From Blastochloris tepida (GTDB lineage Bacteria > Pseudomonadota > Alphaproteobacteria > Rhizobiales > Xanthobacteraceae), in NCBI RefSeq assembly GCF_003966715.1, contig NZ_AP018907.1, positions 2,964,001 through 3,028,000 on the forward strand: a stretch of DNA of 64,000 nucleotides, read 5' to 3'. The notes beneath the pieces were generated by a model. It was given only the letters and a program-made list of their open reading frames with translations. It was not told the origin of the DNA and searched no databases. The position numbers and the translations under genes were made by a program. Positions 36,522 to 45,323 of this stretch are shown here, one piece after another. Each line of letters opens with the position of its first letter. Within the stretch, counting starts at the first letter, position 1.

Positions 36522-37814
36522 ATGAGTGTCGCTCTTTCGTCGGAGTATCCGCTGCGGCTGCACAGCGCGGCGATCGAGATCGCGCCGCTGCCGCCCGAGC
36601 GCCTGCTGGCGCTGGCGGGCGAGCCGGCGGCGGCCTTCCTCGCCCCGGACGGCGAGGGAGGCGTGGGAGATTCCTGGGTCGGAATCGGCGCGGCGCATTG
36701 GCTGGGCGAGGCGCCCGACGCCGCCTCTGCGCTCTGGGCCGGCCTGCGCGACACCAGTCCGGACGCCCCGGCGCCGACCCTGCTCGGCGCCCTGCCGTTC
36801 CGCCCCGGCGAGACGCCCGACACGCTGTGGCAGGGGCTGATGCCGGGCGGGCTGATGCTGCCCGAGCGGCTCTATGTGCAGCGGGGCGGGCGGGCGTGGC
36901 TGCGGCTGACCCTGCCGGCGCACGAGGCGGGCTCGCTTGCGGCCCGGCTGGCCCGCGCCCGCGCCGCGCTGGCGGCGCTCGCCGCCGCCGAGACCGAGCC
37001 ACTGCCGCCGCTCCAAGCTCTGGAGGAAGGCAACGCCCCCGGCCGCTATGCGCGGGCGGTGACCGAGGCGGTGGCGCGCATCCGGGCCGGCGAGTTGGTC
37101 AAGGTGGTGCTGGCGCGCCGCGCCGCGGTGGCGTTCGAGACGGCGCCGGAGCCGGCCGCGGTGCTGGCGCGGCTGTCGGCGCACCATCCCGGCAGCGTGC
37201 GCTACGCATGGCGCTGCGGCGGCAAGACCTGGCTCGGCGCCACCCCCGAATCGCTGGTGCGCCAGGACGGCCGCCGCCTGCGCACCGAGGCGCTGGCCGG
37301 CACCCGCACGCTGGAGCGGGCGGCCGAGCTTCTGACCTCGGTGAAGGAGCGCCACGAGCACGCCATCGTCGTCGATGCCGTCCGCCAGGCCATCGCGCCG
37401 CTGGTCGAGGGCCTGCCCGAGCCCTGCGATCCGGTGATCCGGCCGCTGCGGGGGCTCGCCCACCTGCACACGCCGATCGAGGCGACGCTGCGCGCCGACG
37501 CCGATTTCCTCAGCCTGGTGCGGGCGCTGCACCCGACGCCGGCCGTGTGCGGCCTGCCGACCGGCCGCGCCGCCGACCTGCTGGCGGCGCTGGAGCCCGA
37601 GCCGCGCGGCCTCTATGCCGGGCCGGTGGTGCGGATGTCGGCCGACGGCACCGGCCACGCGGTGGTGGCGCTGCGCGGCGCGGTGCTGGAGGGGCGCATC
37701 GCCACCGTGCCGGCCGGCGCCGGCATCGTCGAGGGCTCGGACGGCGAGGAGGAGCTGGCCGAGACCCGCACCAAGCAGCGCACCGTGCTCGACGCGTTCC
37801 GGGGCGGTTCGTGA
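36522..37814 (+). CDS. menF: Isochorismate synthase (MenF)
   Basis: A 430-residue chorismate-utilising enzyme that converts chorismate to isochorismate, the first step of classical menaquinone synthesis. The C-terminal catalytic domain contains KVVLARRAAVAFE, WLGATPESLVRQDG, EALAGT, HPTPAVCGLPTGRA and the family end GAGIVEGSDGEEELAETRTKQ. The lysine in ELVKVVLARR is the expected general base. The N-terminal half is variable, as usual. Its TGA overlaps the GTG of menD, tying it to the men operon and arguing against a siderophore or salicylate role. Confidence 0.92.
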   Translation: MSVALSSEYPLRLHSAAIEIAPLPPERLLALAGEPAAAFLAPDGEGGVGDSWVGIGAAHWLGEAPDAASALWAGLRDTSPDAPAPTLLGALPFRPGETPDTLWQGLMPGGLMLPERLYVQRGGRAWLRLTLPAHEAGSLAARLARARAALAALAAAETEPLPPLQALEEGNAPGRYARAVTEAVARIRAGELVKVVLARRAAVAFETAPEPAAVLARLSAHHPGSVRYAWRCGGKTWLGATPESLVRQDGRRLRTEALAGTRTLERAAELLTSVKERHEHAIVVDAVRQAIAPLVEGLPEPCDPVIRPLRGLAHLHTPIEATLRADADFLSLVRALHPTPAVCGLPTGRAADLLAALEPEPRGLYAGPVVRMSADGTGHAVVALRGAVLEGRIATVPAGAGIVEGSDGEEELAETRTKQRTVLDAFRGGS

Positions 37815-39607
37815 GCGGCGACCTGCACACCGAATGGGCGCGGCTGTTCGCCGCCTCCCTGAAGGACAGCGGCGTCGGCCATGCGGTGATCAGCCCCGGC
37901 TCGCGCTCGACGCCGCTGGCGCTGGCCTTGGCGCGGGTGCTGCCGGCGACCGTGCTGCACGACGAGCGGGTGGCCGCCTTCTTCGCGCTCGGCCAGGGGC
38001 GGGCGAGCGGCCGGCCCTCGGTGGTGCTGGCCACCAGCGGCACCGCCCCGGGCCACTGGCTGCCGGCGGCGATGGAGGCGCGCGAGGCCGGCATTCCGCT
38101 GCTGCTGGTCTCGGCCGACCGGCCGTGGGAGGTGCAGGAGGCCCAGGCGTCGCAGACCGTCGACCAGATCCGGCTGTTCGGCGCCCACGCCCGCGCCTTC
38201 TTCGACCTCGGCCTGCCCGATGCCCACCCCGCCGCCCTGGCGGCCGTGCCGCGCATCGCCGCCCAGGCGGTGCTGGCGACCCGCTGGCCGCTGGCCGGCG
38301 CGGTGCACATCAATGCCCGCTTCCGCAAGCCGCTGGAGCCACTGCCGACCGACCGCGGCGAGCCGTGGCGGCCGAAGCTCGCAGCCATCGCCAAGGCCGG
38401 GGCGCCGCGCCTCTTCCCGCCCAAGCCCGCGCCCGATCCCGCGGCGGTGGCGCATCTGGTCGAGGCGGTGCGCGCCAACCCGCGCGGCGTGATGGTGGCC
38501 GGGCCGCTGCCGGCGCTCGACGCCCCCGCGATGCGCAAGGCGGTCGCGCGGTTCGTGAGGGCCAGCGGCTACACGCTGCTGGCCGAGGCGACGAGCCAGC
38601 TTCGCTTCGGGCTTGAGGCGGTCCGCCCGATCGGCGCGTTCGATGCGCTGCTGCGGGCACCCGATTTGCGCGCGGCGCTGCGGCCGGATCTCGCCATCGA
38701 GATCGGCGCGCCGGCGGTGTCCGCGCAGTGGCTGGCGTGGATCAGCGGCGCCGAGGCGCCACGCCGCATCGTGCTGCCCGGCGAGCGCCCGGCCGACCCG
38801 GCGGGCGGGGCCGCTGCCATGCTGCTCGGACCGATCGCGGCGCTGCTGGAGGCCGCCGCGGTAGACCTCGAAGCCGCACCGCCCGGGGCTGACACCGCCT
38901 CTGCCGCGTCCTGCTATGCCGCATCCTGGCAGGCCGCCGAAGCCGCCGCCTGGGCGGCGCGCGAGGCGGCGGCGGGGCCGCAGGACGGACCGCTCCACGA
39001 ACATCATGTTGCACCCATGCTGCGCAGCATTCTGCAGCATGGCGGCACGCTGATGGTCGGCAATTCCAACCCCATCCGCGATCTCGACCACGATGTGCCG
39101 CCCGATGCCGCGCCGCTGGAAATCCTGCACCAGCGCGGCGCCGCGGGCATCGACGGGCTGGTTTCGGGCACGGCCGGCGCCCGCACCGTGCTCGACGGGC
39201 CGCTGGTTTTGCTGACCGGCGACGTCGCTCTGCTGCACGATGCCGGCGGGCTCGCGGCGGCCGCCGCCGTGGGCGGGCCGCTGGCTATTGTTGCGGTGCA
39301 CAATGACGGCGGCCGCATCTTCGAGCGCCTGCCGCTCGGCCGCGATGCAGCGCTGGCTGACGACTGCGAGATGCTGTTCGTCGCCAGCCATGGCCGCGCC
39401 TTCGACGGCCTCGCCGCCACGTTCGGCCTGGGCTATGCCCGCGTCGAGACGGAAGAGGCGCTGCGCGATGCGGTGGCCGCGGCATTGGCCGGTGACCGGC
39501 CGGTGCTGATCGAGGCCCGCGTGGTTGCCGGCGGCAGCGCCACCCGCGCCGCGCTGCTCGCCGCCATGGCCAAGGCCGCCGTCGCCGCCGTGAGCGCGGC
39601 AAAATGA
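37811..39607 (+). CDS. menD: SEPHCHC synthase (MenD)
   Basis: A 598-residue thiamine diphosphate enzyme adding 2-oxoglutarate to isochorismate. The N-terminal domain has AVISPGSRSTPLALAL, LGQGRASGRPSVVLATSGTA and SADRPWEVQEAQASQTVDQ. The TPP domain has GTLMVGNSNPIRDLD, GIDGLVSGTAGA, LLTGDVALLHDAGGL and HNDGGRIFERLPLG. The GTG start at 37811 lies in the menF stop; the frame upstream is open but lies inside menF. The length matches the family. A few Ala-rich stretches (about 365-395) are expanded. Confidence 0.93.
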   Translation: MSGDLHTEWARLFAASLKDSGVGHAVISPGSRSTPLALALARVLPATVLHDERVAAFFALGQGRASGRPSVVLATSGTAPGHWLPAAMEAREAGIPLLLVSADRPWEVQEAQASQTVDQIRLFGAHARAFFDLGLPDAHPAALAAVPRIAAQAVLATRWPLAGAVHINARFRKPLEPLPTDRGEPWRPKLAAIAKAGAPRLFPPKPAPDPAAVAHLVEAVRANPRGVMVAGPLPALDAPAMRKAVARFVRASGYTLLAEATSQLRFGLEAVRPIGAFDALLRAPDLRAALRPDLAIEIGAPAVSAQWLAWISGAEAPRRIVLPGERPADPAGGAAAMLLGPIAALLEAAAVDLEAAPPGADTASAASCYAASWQAAEAAAWAAREAAAGPQDGPLHEHHVAPMLRSILQHGGTLMVGNSNPIRDLDHDVPPDAAPLEILHQRGAAGIDGLVSGTAGARTVLDGPLVLLTGDVALLHDAGGLAAAAAVGGPLAIVAVHNDGGRIFERLPLGRDAALADDCEMLFVASHGRAFDGLAATFGLGYARVETEEALRDAVAAALAGDRPVLIEARVVAGGSATRAALLAAMAKAAVAAVSAAK

Positions 39608-40392
39608 TCCCCGGCCGCCACCCCGGCGCGCTGCACCCCGCCAAGGGCAAAGGCGGGGCGCCGCTGGTGCTGCTGCACGGCTTCCTCGGCAGTCCGGCGG
39701 CGTGGGACGATGTGCTGTCCGCGCTGCCCGACCACGGTGAGGCGTGGTGTCCCTGGCTGCCCGGCCACGGGCCGGCGGCGCCAACGCCTGCGAGCTTCGA
39801 GGCCACGGCGGACTGGATCGCCGCCGCGCTGCCAAAGGGCGCGATCCTTGCCGGCTATTCGCTGGGCGCCCGGCTCGCGCTCGGCGCGGCGCTCGCACCC
39901 TTGGCCGCCCGCCCGGATGCGCCCCGCGCCACCCTTCTCGTCAGCGGCCATGTCGGCCTCGCCACCCAACAGGAGCGCGTCGAGCGCGACGCGCTCGACG
40001 CAAAGCGCACGGCCGACCTGCGCCGCGACCTCGCATCCTTCGTCGCGGCCTGGGAGACGCTGCCGCTGTTCGCGAGCCAGCAACGCCTTCCCGCCGAGAC
40101 ATTGGGGCACCAGCGCGCGGCGCGGCTGGCGCACGACCCGGAATCGCTCGCCTGGGCGTTCGAGGTGGCGGGCCTCGCCCGCATGCCGGACTATCGCGCC
40201 GCCATCGCCGCCAGCCGGCGCCCCTTGTGCTTTCTCACCGGCGCGCGCGATACAAGGTTTTCCGCGCTCGCCGCCGCGCTGGTCCGGCCCCCGGTGGTGA
40301 CCCACGACACCATCGCCGAGGCCGGCCACAATCTGCTGCTCGAGGCGCCGGCCGCCGTCGCGGCCGCGCTGCGCCATCTGATGGAGACGTGA
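39604..40392 (+). CDS. menH: SHCHC synthase (MenH), alpha/beta hydrolase
   Basis: A 262-residue alpha/beta hydrolase that eliminates pyruvate from the MenD product. HG-motif [17 protein letters not shown], nucleophile elbow [11 protein letters not shown] and catalytic His in [11 protein letters not shown] are present. It overlaps menD by 4 nt (ATGA) and menB by 1 nt, so it is embedded in the operon. The assignment rests on fold plus context. Confidence 0.9.
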   Translation: MIPGRHPGALHPAKGKGGAPLVLLHGFLGSPAAWDDVLSALPDHGEAWCPWLPGHGPAAPTPASFEATADWIAAALPKGAILAGYSLGARLALGAALAPLAARPDAPRATLLVSGHVGLATQQERVERDALDAKRTADLRRDLASFVAAWETLPLFASQQRLPAETLGHQRAARLAHDPESLAWAFEVAGLARMPDYRAAIAASRRPLCFLTGARDTRFSALAAALVRPPVVTHDTIAEAGHNLLLEAPAAVAAALRHLMET

Positions 40393-41216
40393 TGACTGAT
40401 ATCGTCTGGACCCCGGTCGACCACGGCTACACCGACATCGTCTATGAGAAGGCCGAGGGCATCGCCCGCGTCACCATCAACCGGCCGGAGGTGCGCAACG
40501 CCTTCCGGCCGCTGACCGTGCAGGAGATGCTGCACGCCTTCACCGACGCGCGCGACGATGCCGAGATCGGCGTGGTGATCCTGCGCGGGGCCGGCGATCT
40601 CGCCTTCTGCTCGGGCGGCGACCAGCGGGTGCGCGGCGAGGGCGGCTATGTCGGCGACGACGGCGTGCCGCGGCTCAACGTGCTCGACCTGCAGCGGCTG
40701 ATCCGCACTTTGCCCAAGCCGGTAATCGCGTCGGTTGCCGGCTATGCGATCGGCGGCGGCCACGTGCTGCATTTGATCTGCGACCTCACGATCGCCGCCG
40801 ACAATGCCCGCTTCGGCCAGACCGGGCCGAAGGTCGGCAGCTTCGATGGCGGCTATGGCGCGAGCTACATGGCGCGCATCGTCGGCCAGAAGAAGGCGCG
40901 CGAGATCTGGTTCCTGTGCCGGCAATATGACGCGCAGCAAGCGCTCGACATGGGCCTCGTCAACACCGTGGTGCCGCTGGCCGAGCTTGAGGCCGAGACC
41001 GTCAAGTGGGCGCGCGAAATTCTCGCCAATTCGCCGACCGCGCTGCGCTTCCTCAAGGCCGCCCTCAACGCCGATTGCGACGGCCAGGCCGGCCTGCAGG
41101 AACTCGCCGGCAGCGCCACGCTGTTGTTCTACCTCTCCGAGGAGGGCAAGGAGGGCAAGCAGGCGTTCCTGGAAAAGCGGCCGCCGGACTTCAAGAAATT
41201 CAAGCGGTTCCCGTAA
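40392..41216 (+). CDS. menB: 1,4-dihydroxy-2-naphthoyl-CoA synthase (MenB)
   Basis: A 274-residue crotonase-family enzyme that cyclises o-succinylbenzoyl-CoA. Diagnostic motifs: [47 protein letters not shown], and [21 protein letters not shown], the last being typical of the bicarbonate-dependent type I enzymes. The C-terminus ends [14 protein letters not shown], as in other MenB proteins. Its ATG overlaps the menH stop. After it the operon is interrupted by ~400 bp of repeats before menC. Confidence 0.95.
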   Translation: MTDIVWTPVDHGYTDIVYEKAEGIARVTINRPEVRNAFRPLTVQEMLHAFTDARDDAEIGVVILRGAGDLAFCSGGDQRVRGEGGYVGDDGVPRLNVLDLQRLIRTLPKPVIASVAGYAIGGGHVLHLICDLTIAADNARFGQTGPKVGSFDGGYGASYMARIVGQKKAREIWFLCRQYDAQQALDMGLVNTVVPLAELEAETVKWAREILANSPTALRFLKAALNADCDGQAGLQELAGSATLLFYLSEEGKEGKQAFLEKRPPDFKKFKRFP

Positions 41217-41231
41217 GGGCATTCCGCGGAC

Positions 41232-41352
41232 CCCCCACCCCCGACCCTCCCCACCGCTCGCGAAGCTCGCGGGGGGAGGGGAGAAAAGGGGCGCCTCTTC
41301 TCCCCTCCCCCCATGAACGCAGTGAATGGTGGGGAGGGGTCGGGGGTGGGGG
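41232..41352. repeat. Large G/C-tract double-hairpin repeat (copy C)
   Basis: This copy is nearly identical to copy A (5511-5632), including the central AAAAGGGGCGCCTCTTC and the CCATGAACGCAGTGAATGG spacer. It lies 15 bp after the menB stop. Confidence 0.9.
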
Positions 41353-41584
41353 GCTTCGAGGAGGCGAGGCGCAGCCCGAAACCAGAGATTGGCTGGGAAA
41401 CCGTCTCGGTCGGCCACCGGAAACCCGACCCACCGGGGATGAAAACCCCTCGACGCCGGGAACTGTTGGAGCGGGGTTGGCCCGGACACTTTCGGTTCAG
41501 ACGACGGGTGCCGGGGCGTTCCGCCCCCCACCCCCGACCCCTCCCCACCGCTCGCGAAGCTCGCGGGGGGAGGGGAGAAGAGGG
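41353..41584. repeat. Companion repeat plus half copy D of the palindrome
   Basis: 41353-41505 aligns with 5633-5763. It is followed at 41525-41584 by only the left half of another G/C-tract palindrome, including GCTCGCGAAGCTCGCGGGGG. The half copy ends ~37 bp before the menC start, so these repeats form the whole menB-menC spacer. Confidence 0.8.
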
Positions 41585-41621
41585 GTTTCGACTGGAGCAT
41601 GCTCCAACCGCGAGGGAGGCC

Positions 41622-42722
41622 ATGGGCGTGCTGGTGCTCGATGTCGCCCCACCGTGCCGGCGCCCCGCCGGCACGCTGATGGTGCGCGGGGTGCCGCGCC
41701 CGCGCGAAGCGGTGCGGTTCTCGCTCCTCGACCGCGACGGGCTGACCGGCCGGGGCGAGGCGCTGCCGCTGCCCGGCTTCACCCCCGACAGCGCCGAGGC
41801 GGCCGCATGCGCGCTTGAGGCGGTGGCGGCCCGCGCGGCGGCGGCCGGCGGGCTCGCGGTGCCGGAGACCGGGGCCCCGGCCGAGCGGATCGCCGCGGCG
41901 CTCGCGCCATTCGACGCGCTGCTGGCCCCCTCGCCCAGCGCCCGCTTCGCCCTGGAATGCGCGCTGCTCGACATCCTCTCCCGCCGCGCCGGGCTCGCCG
42001 CCGCGGCGTGGCTCGCCAAGGGCCAGCCGCTGCAATGCGTGCCGGTGAGCGTGCTGCTGCCCGACGACGAAACGGCCATTGACGCCGCGGCCGAGGCCGC
42101 CGCCCGCGGCCACGGCGTGCTGAAGCTGAAGATCGCGCTGCCCCATCGCAGCCCGGCCGAGGAAGACGCGCATATCGCCGCGGTGCGGGCCGCCATCGAG
42201 GCCGTCCGCCCGGGATCGGTGCGCCTGCGGCTCGATGCCAATGGCGCCCTGCCCGCGAGCGAGGTGACGGCGCGGCTCGCCGCCCTTGCCCGCTTCGGCA
42301 TCGAGATCGTCGAGGAGCCGTGCGCCGGCCCGGCGCTGCTCGCGCTGCCCGCTCTGCCGCTGCCCTGGGCGGCTGATGAGTCGCTGGCCGACCCCATGCT
42401 CGCCGAAAGACTCATGAATCTGCCGCCCAGCCGCGGCCCGGCGGCGCTGGTGCTGAAGCCCGCTTTGCTCGGCCTCTGCCGCTGCCTCGAACTGGCCGAG
42501 GCGGCAACCGCGCGCGGGCTCGGCCTGATCGTCACCCACGCCTTCGACGGCGATCTCGGCTTCGCCGCGGCGTGCGCGCTCGCCGCCGCCCTGCCGGCCG
42601 CGCCCTGGCCGTGCGGCCTCGCCCCGCACGCGGGGCTCAGCCACCCTTGGCCGGAGGGGCCGGTGCTGGCCGAGTCTTGCGGGATCGGGCTCGCCATTCC
42701 CGGCGTGGAGGCCGCACCATGA
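41622..42722 (+). CDS. menC: o-Succinylbenzoate synthase (MenC)
   Basis: A 366-residue enolase-superfamily enzyme that dehydrates SHCHC. The acid/base lysine is in VLKLKIAL, metal ligands are in RLDANGALP, EIVEEPC and AADESLAD, and the second lysine is in LVLKPALLG. The N-terminal capping domain has the RGEALPLPGF loop. The ATG at 41622 has GGGAGG directly upstream. It overlaps menE by 4 nt. Separation from menB by repeats suggests either read-through or a second promoter. Confidence 0.92.
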   Translation: MGVLVLDVAPPCRRPAGTLMVRGVPRPREAVRFSLLDRDGLTGRGEALPLPGFTPDSAEAAACALEAVAARAAAAGGLAVPETGAPAERIAAALAPFDALLAPSPSARFALECALLDILSRRAGLAAAAWLAKGQPLQCVPVSVLLPDDETAIDAAAEAAARGHGVLKLKIALPHRSPAEEDAHIAAVRAAIEAVRPGSVRLRLDANGALPASEVTARLAALARFGIEIVEEPCAGPALLALPALPLPWAADESLADPMLAERLMNLPPSRGPAALVLKPALLGLCRCLELAEAATARGLGLIVTHAFDGDLGFAAACALAAALPAAPWPCGLAPHAGLSHPWPEGPVLAESCGIGLAIPGVEAAP

Positions 42723-44221
42723 CCGCGACCCTCGCCGACGTGCTGTTCGCCGCCGCCCGCGACGCGCCCGCAGCCCCGGCGCTGGTCGGCGAGGCCGGCA
42801 CGCTCGGCTTCGGCGAGCTGGCGGCACGGGTCGCGGCGGTCGCCGCCGGCCTGCGGGCGATGGCCGCGCCCGATGAGCCGCCGCGCCCGCACGCGCTGGC
42901 GCTGCGGCCGGACCGCGACGACATCATCGCGCTCTTGGCCCATGCCGTGGCCGGCGTTCCCATCCTGCCGCTGCACCCGTCCCTTCCCGAGGCCGAGGCC
43001 CTGCGGCTCACCGAGGCCGCCGGGGCGCGGCGGCTGACAGTGGCCGAGGCGCTGGCCTCGGCCCGCCCGCCGGCACCGGAGGCGCACCCGCCCAACGGAA
43101 CCGATGATCTGTTCCTGGTCGCCACCTCCGGCTCGTCCGGCGCGCCGAAGATCGCCCGCCTCGCCCATCGCGCGGTGCTGACGGCCGCATTCGCGCTCAC
43201 CCGGCGCCTGCCGTTCGGGCCCGACGATCGTTGGATCCTGACGCTGCCGCTCGCCCATGTCGGTGGCCTGTCGGTGATTGCCCGCTGCCTCGCCGCCCGC
43301 CGCCCGATGGTGCTGGTGCCGCGCTTCTCGGAGGATGCGGTGCTTGCCGCCATCGCCCGGCACGGCGGCACGCGGCTGTCCGCCGTGCCGGTGATCGCCG
43401 ACCGCCTGCTCGCCGCCGGCCGCGACGACCTGATCTCCCGCCTCAGCCTGATCATGCTCGGCGGTCAGGCGGCGCCTCTCGCGCTGCGCCGGGCGCTGCG
43501 GGAGGCCGGCGTGCCGGCGGTGGCGAGCTACGGCCTCACCGAAAGCTGCGCCGCCGCGGCTTGCGAATCGCCCGATGAGGCCGGGCTGCTCCTGCCGGGG
43601 TCGGGGTGCGCGCTCGACGGCGTCGCCATCACCATCGCCGATGAGGCGGGCTTGGGCGTGCCGGCCGGCGTGCCGGGGCGCATCCTGCTTGCGACCGAAT
43701 CGCTGCTTTCCGGCTATCTCGGCCGGCCCGACCTCGCGGTGCGCGACGCTGCCGGCCGGTTCGATACCGGCGACCTCGGTTTCCTCGACGCGTCGGGGCG
43801 GCTGCATGTCGAGGGCCGCCGCGCCGAGACGATCGTCACCGGCGGCGAGAAGGTGGTGCCGGGCACGGTCGAGGCGATCCTGCGCGAGCACCCGGCCGTG
43901 CGCGAGGCGGTGGTGTTCGGTGTGCCCGATGCCCGCTGGGGTGCTATCGTCTGCGCCGCGGTCGAGCGGACGCCGGGCGGCAACGATCCGGCTCCGGTCG
44001 ATTCGGCGCTCAGGGCTTCGGGGCTCAGGGATTCGGGGCTCAAGGATTTGGGGCTCGCCGCGGAAATCGCCGCACTTTGTGCCCGCGCCCTGCCGCCCTG
44101 GGCGCGGCCGCGCCGGCTGGCGGTGCTCGACCACCTGCCGCGCCTCGGCAACGGCAAGATCGACCGCCGCGCCGTGCCGGCGCTTGCGGCGCCGCTGCTG
44201 CGGCCGCTTCCACCGCCGTAA
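42719..44221 (+). CDS. menE: o-Succinylbenzoate-CoA ligase (MenE)
   Basis: A 500-residue acyl-CoA ligase activating o-succinylbenzoate for MenB. The P-loop is VATSGSSGAPKIARL, the adenylate motif ASYGLTES, then DTGDLG, EGRRAETIVTGGEKVVPGTVE and the late lysine in GNGKIDRRAV. An in-frame short tandem repeat (ALRASGLRDSGLKDLGL, about 44010-44058) is inserted before the last region. The TAA stop lies in the first unit of a 21-bp tandem repeat, so the C-terminal PLPPP may be a recent product of that array. It is the last men gene here. Confidence 0.92.
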   Translation: MTATLADVLFAAARDAPAAPALVGEAGTLGFGELAARVAAVAAGLRAMAAPDEPPRPHALALRPDRDDIIALLAHAVAGVPILPLHPSLPEAEALRLTEAAGARRLTVAEALASARPPAPEAHPPNGTDDLFLVATSGSSGAPKIARLAHRAVLTAAFALTRRLPFGPDDRWILTLPLAHVGGLSVIARCLAARRPMVLVPRFSEDAVLAAIARHGGTRLSAVPVIADRLLAAGRDDLISRLSLIMLGGQAAPLALRRALREAGVPAVASYGLTESCAAAACESPDEAGLLLPGSGCALDGVAITIADEAGLGVPAGVPGRILLATESLLSGYLGRPDLAVRDAAGRFDTGDLGFLDASGRLHVEGRRAETIVTGGEKVVPGTVEAILREHPAVREAVVFGVPDARWGAIVCAAVERTPGGNDPAPVDSALRASGLRDSGLKDLGLAAEIAALCARALPPWARPRRLAVLDHLPRLGNGKIDRRAVPALAAPLLRPLPPP

Positions 44222-44304
44222 GCAGGCGATCCACCGCCGTAAGCAGGCGATCCGCCGCCGCAAGCGGGGAATCCGGCGCCGCAAGCGGGCGATCCGGCGC
44301 CGCA
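44210..44304. repeat. 21-bp tandem repeat spanning the menE stop codon
   Basis: Four full units (44210, 44231, 44252, 44273) and a half unit follow the pattern CCACCGCCGTAAGCAGGCGAT, drifting to CCGGCGCCGCAAGCGGGCGAT. The menE TAA is inside unit 1; in units 3-5 the same position reads CAA, so a single change would extend the protein. Confidence 0.9.
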
Positions 44305-44408
44305 GTGCTGCCTTGAGCGGTCATTTCGGCTGCCAGAGCAGCTTGCACCGCCCCGCCCCTTGTGGCATCAGGAGCGCCGACGCGGCGCCCGGCGCGACGT
44401 GTCGTGCA

Positions 44409-44524
44409 GTTTCCGGCCGGTCCCTCCGGGACGCCGGAAACGGCTCGCCGAAAATCCGAACGCGAGTGGCGGATTTTCGGCGATCGGAATACGGCTCGAA
44501 GGCCTGATCGGCCGGAACCCGTAT
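44409..44524. repeat. Composite REP-like palindrome (copy 3)
   Basis: GTTTCCGG...CCGGAAAC, then CGCCGAAAATCC...GGATTTTCGGCG, then ATACGGCTCGAAGGCCTGATCGG...CCCGTAT follow the same order as 8784-8905. It ends 3 bp before the tRNA-Thr gene. Confidence 0.8.
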
Positions 44525-44527
44525 GAT

Positions 44528-44602
<75 letters not shown>

Positions 44603-44636
44603 GCCCGCTTCCCGAAAAATCGGCAGAAACGACTTC

Positions 44637-44703
44637 AGGATCCTTGGGATTGCAGGATCCTTGGACTTGCAGGATCCTTGGGCTTGCAGGATCCGCGGCT
44701 TGG
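44637..44703. repeat. 17-bp tandem repeat
   Basis: Three full units of AGGATCCTTGGGATTGC type (starts 44637, 44654, 44671) and a fourth diverged unit from 44688 lie between tRNA-Thr and the stop of the NifX-like gene. Confidence 0.88.
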
Positions 44704-44720
44704 CGGGTGCGTCCCGCGCC

Positions 44721-45113
44721 TCAGCGCCGCGAGAACAGATCGCGCAGCTTGCACAGAGTGGTGGTGATGTCGAAGCGCGGGTCGGGCAGCGCGTCGCCGG
44801 CAAGGATGCGGCTCAGCGCCTTTTCCGGGTCGGTCTCGCCGGTCAGCAGTACGTCGGCGCCGCGCGTCTTCATGTGGCGCAGGAAGCCGTCGCCGGCACT
44901 GCCGGCCACGATGATCTCGACGCCGTCCAGCGGGTGCGGCCCCGCGTCGTTGAAATAGTGGAACACTTGGTCCCCGGTCAGCTCGACGCGGGCGGGCCGG
45001 GGCAGCGGCGCGCCGTCGCGATGGCCCGACAGATCATAGAGCAGCCAGCAGGCCGCCTTCCCGGCATGGCCGCTGACCGTGGCCCAATCCCTGGTGGCGA
45101 CGGCGATCTTCAT
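44721..45113 (-). CDS. NifX/NifB-type cofactor-binding domain protein (second copy)
   Basis: A 130-residue member of the dinitrogenase iron-molybdenum cofactor family: MKIAVATRDWATVSGHAGKA, DGVEIIVAGSAGDGFLRHMKTRGADVLLTGETDPEKAL. The C-terminus adds a short helical tail. The start at 45113 matches the family; a longer frame to 45155 adds an Arg-rich leader. It has no NifX neighbours here. Possible roles are Fe-S or FeMo-co carrier. Confidence 0.85.
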   Translation of the reverse strand: MKIAVATRDWATVSGHAGKAACWLLYDLSGHRDGAPLPRPARVELTGDQVFHYFNDAGPHPLDGVEIIVAGSAGDGFLRHMKTRGADVLLTGETDPEKALSRILAGDALPDPRFDITTTLCKLRDLFSRR

Positions 45114-45323
45114 GGCTCGGCATCCATCCCGGCGTGAGGCGCGTGCGGGCCGCACGCCACCACGCCCGGTTTTGGCACCGGCGAAGCGGTACGGTCAACC
45201 ACACCCTCCCCGTCCCGCCTTCGCAGGTTCGCGCCACAGTGCATCGCAGAAGAACTCGGCTTTGGAGCAGCCTGGAGCGCCCGATCCGATGCGGCAGATC
45301 GGAGCGTGCTCGCGTGGCGCGCC

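Noticed and set aside
41129..44284. A frame of over 1000 codons on the minus strand across menC/menE
   Set aside because: It runs through repeats and two well-defined enzymes in antisense and shows no recognisable domain.
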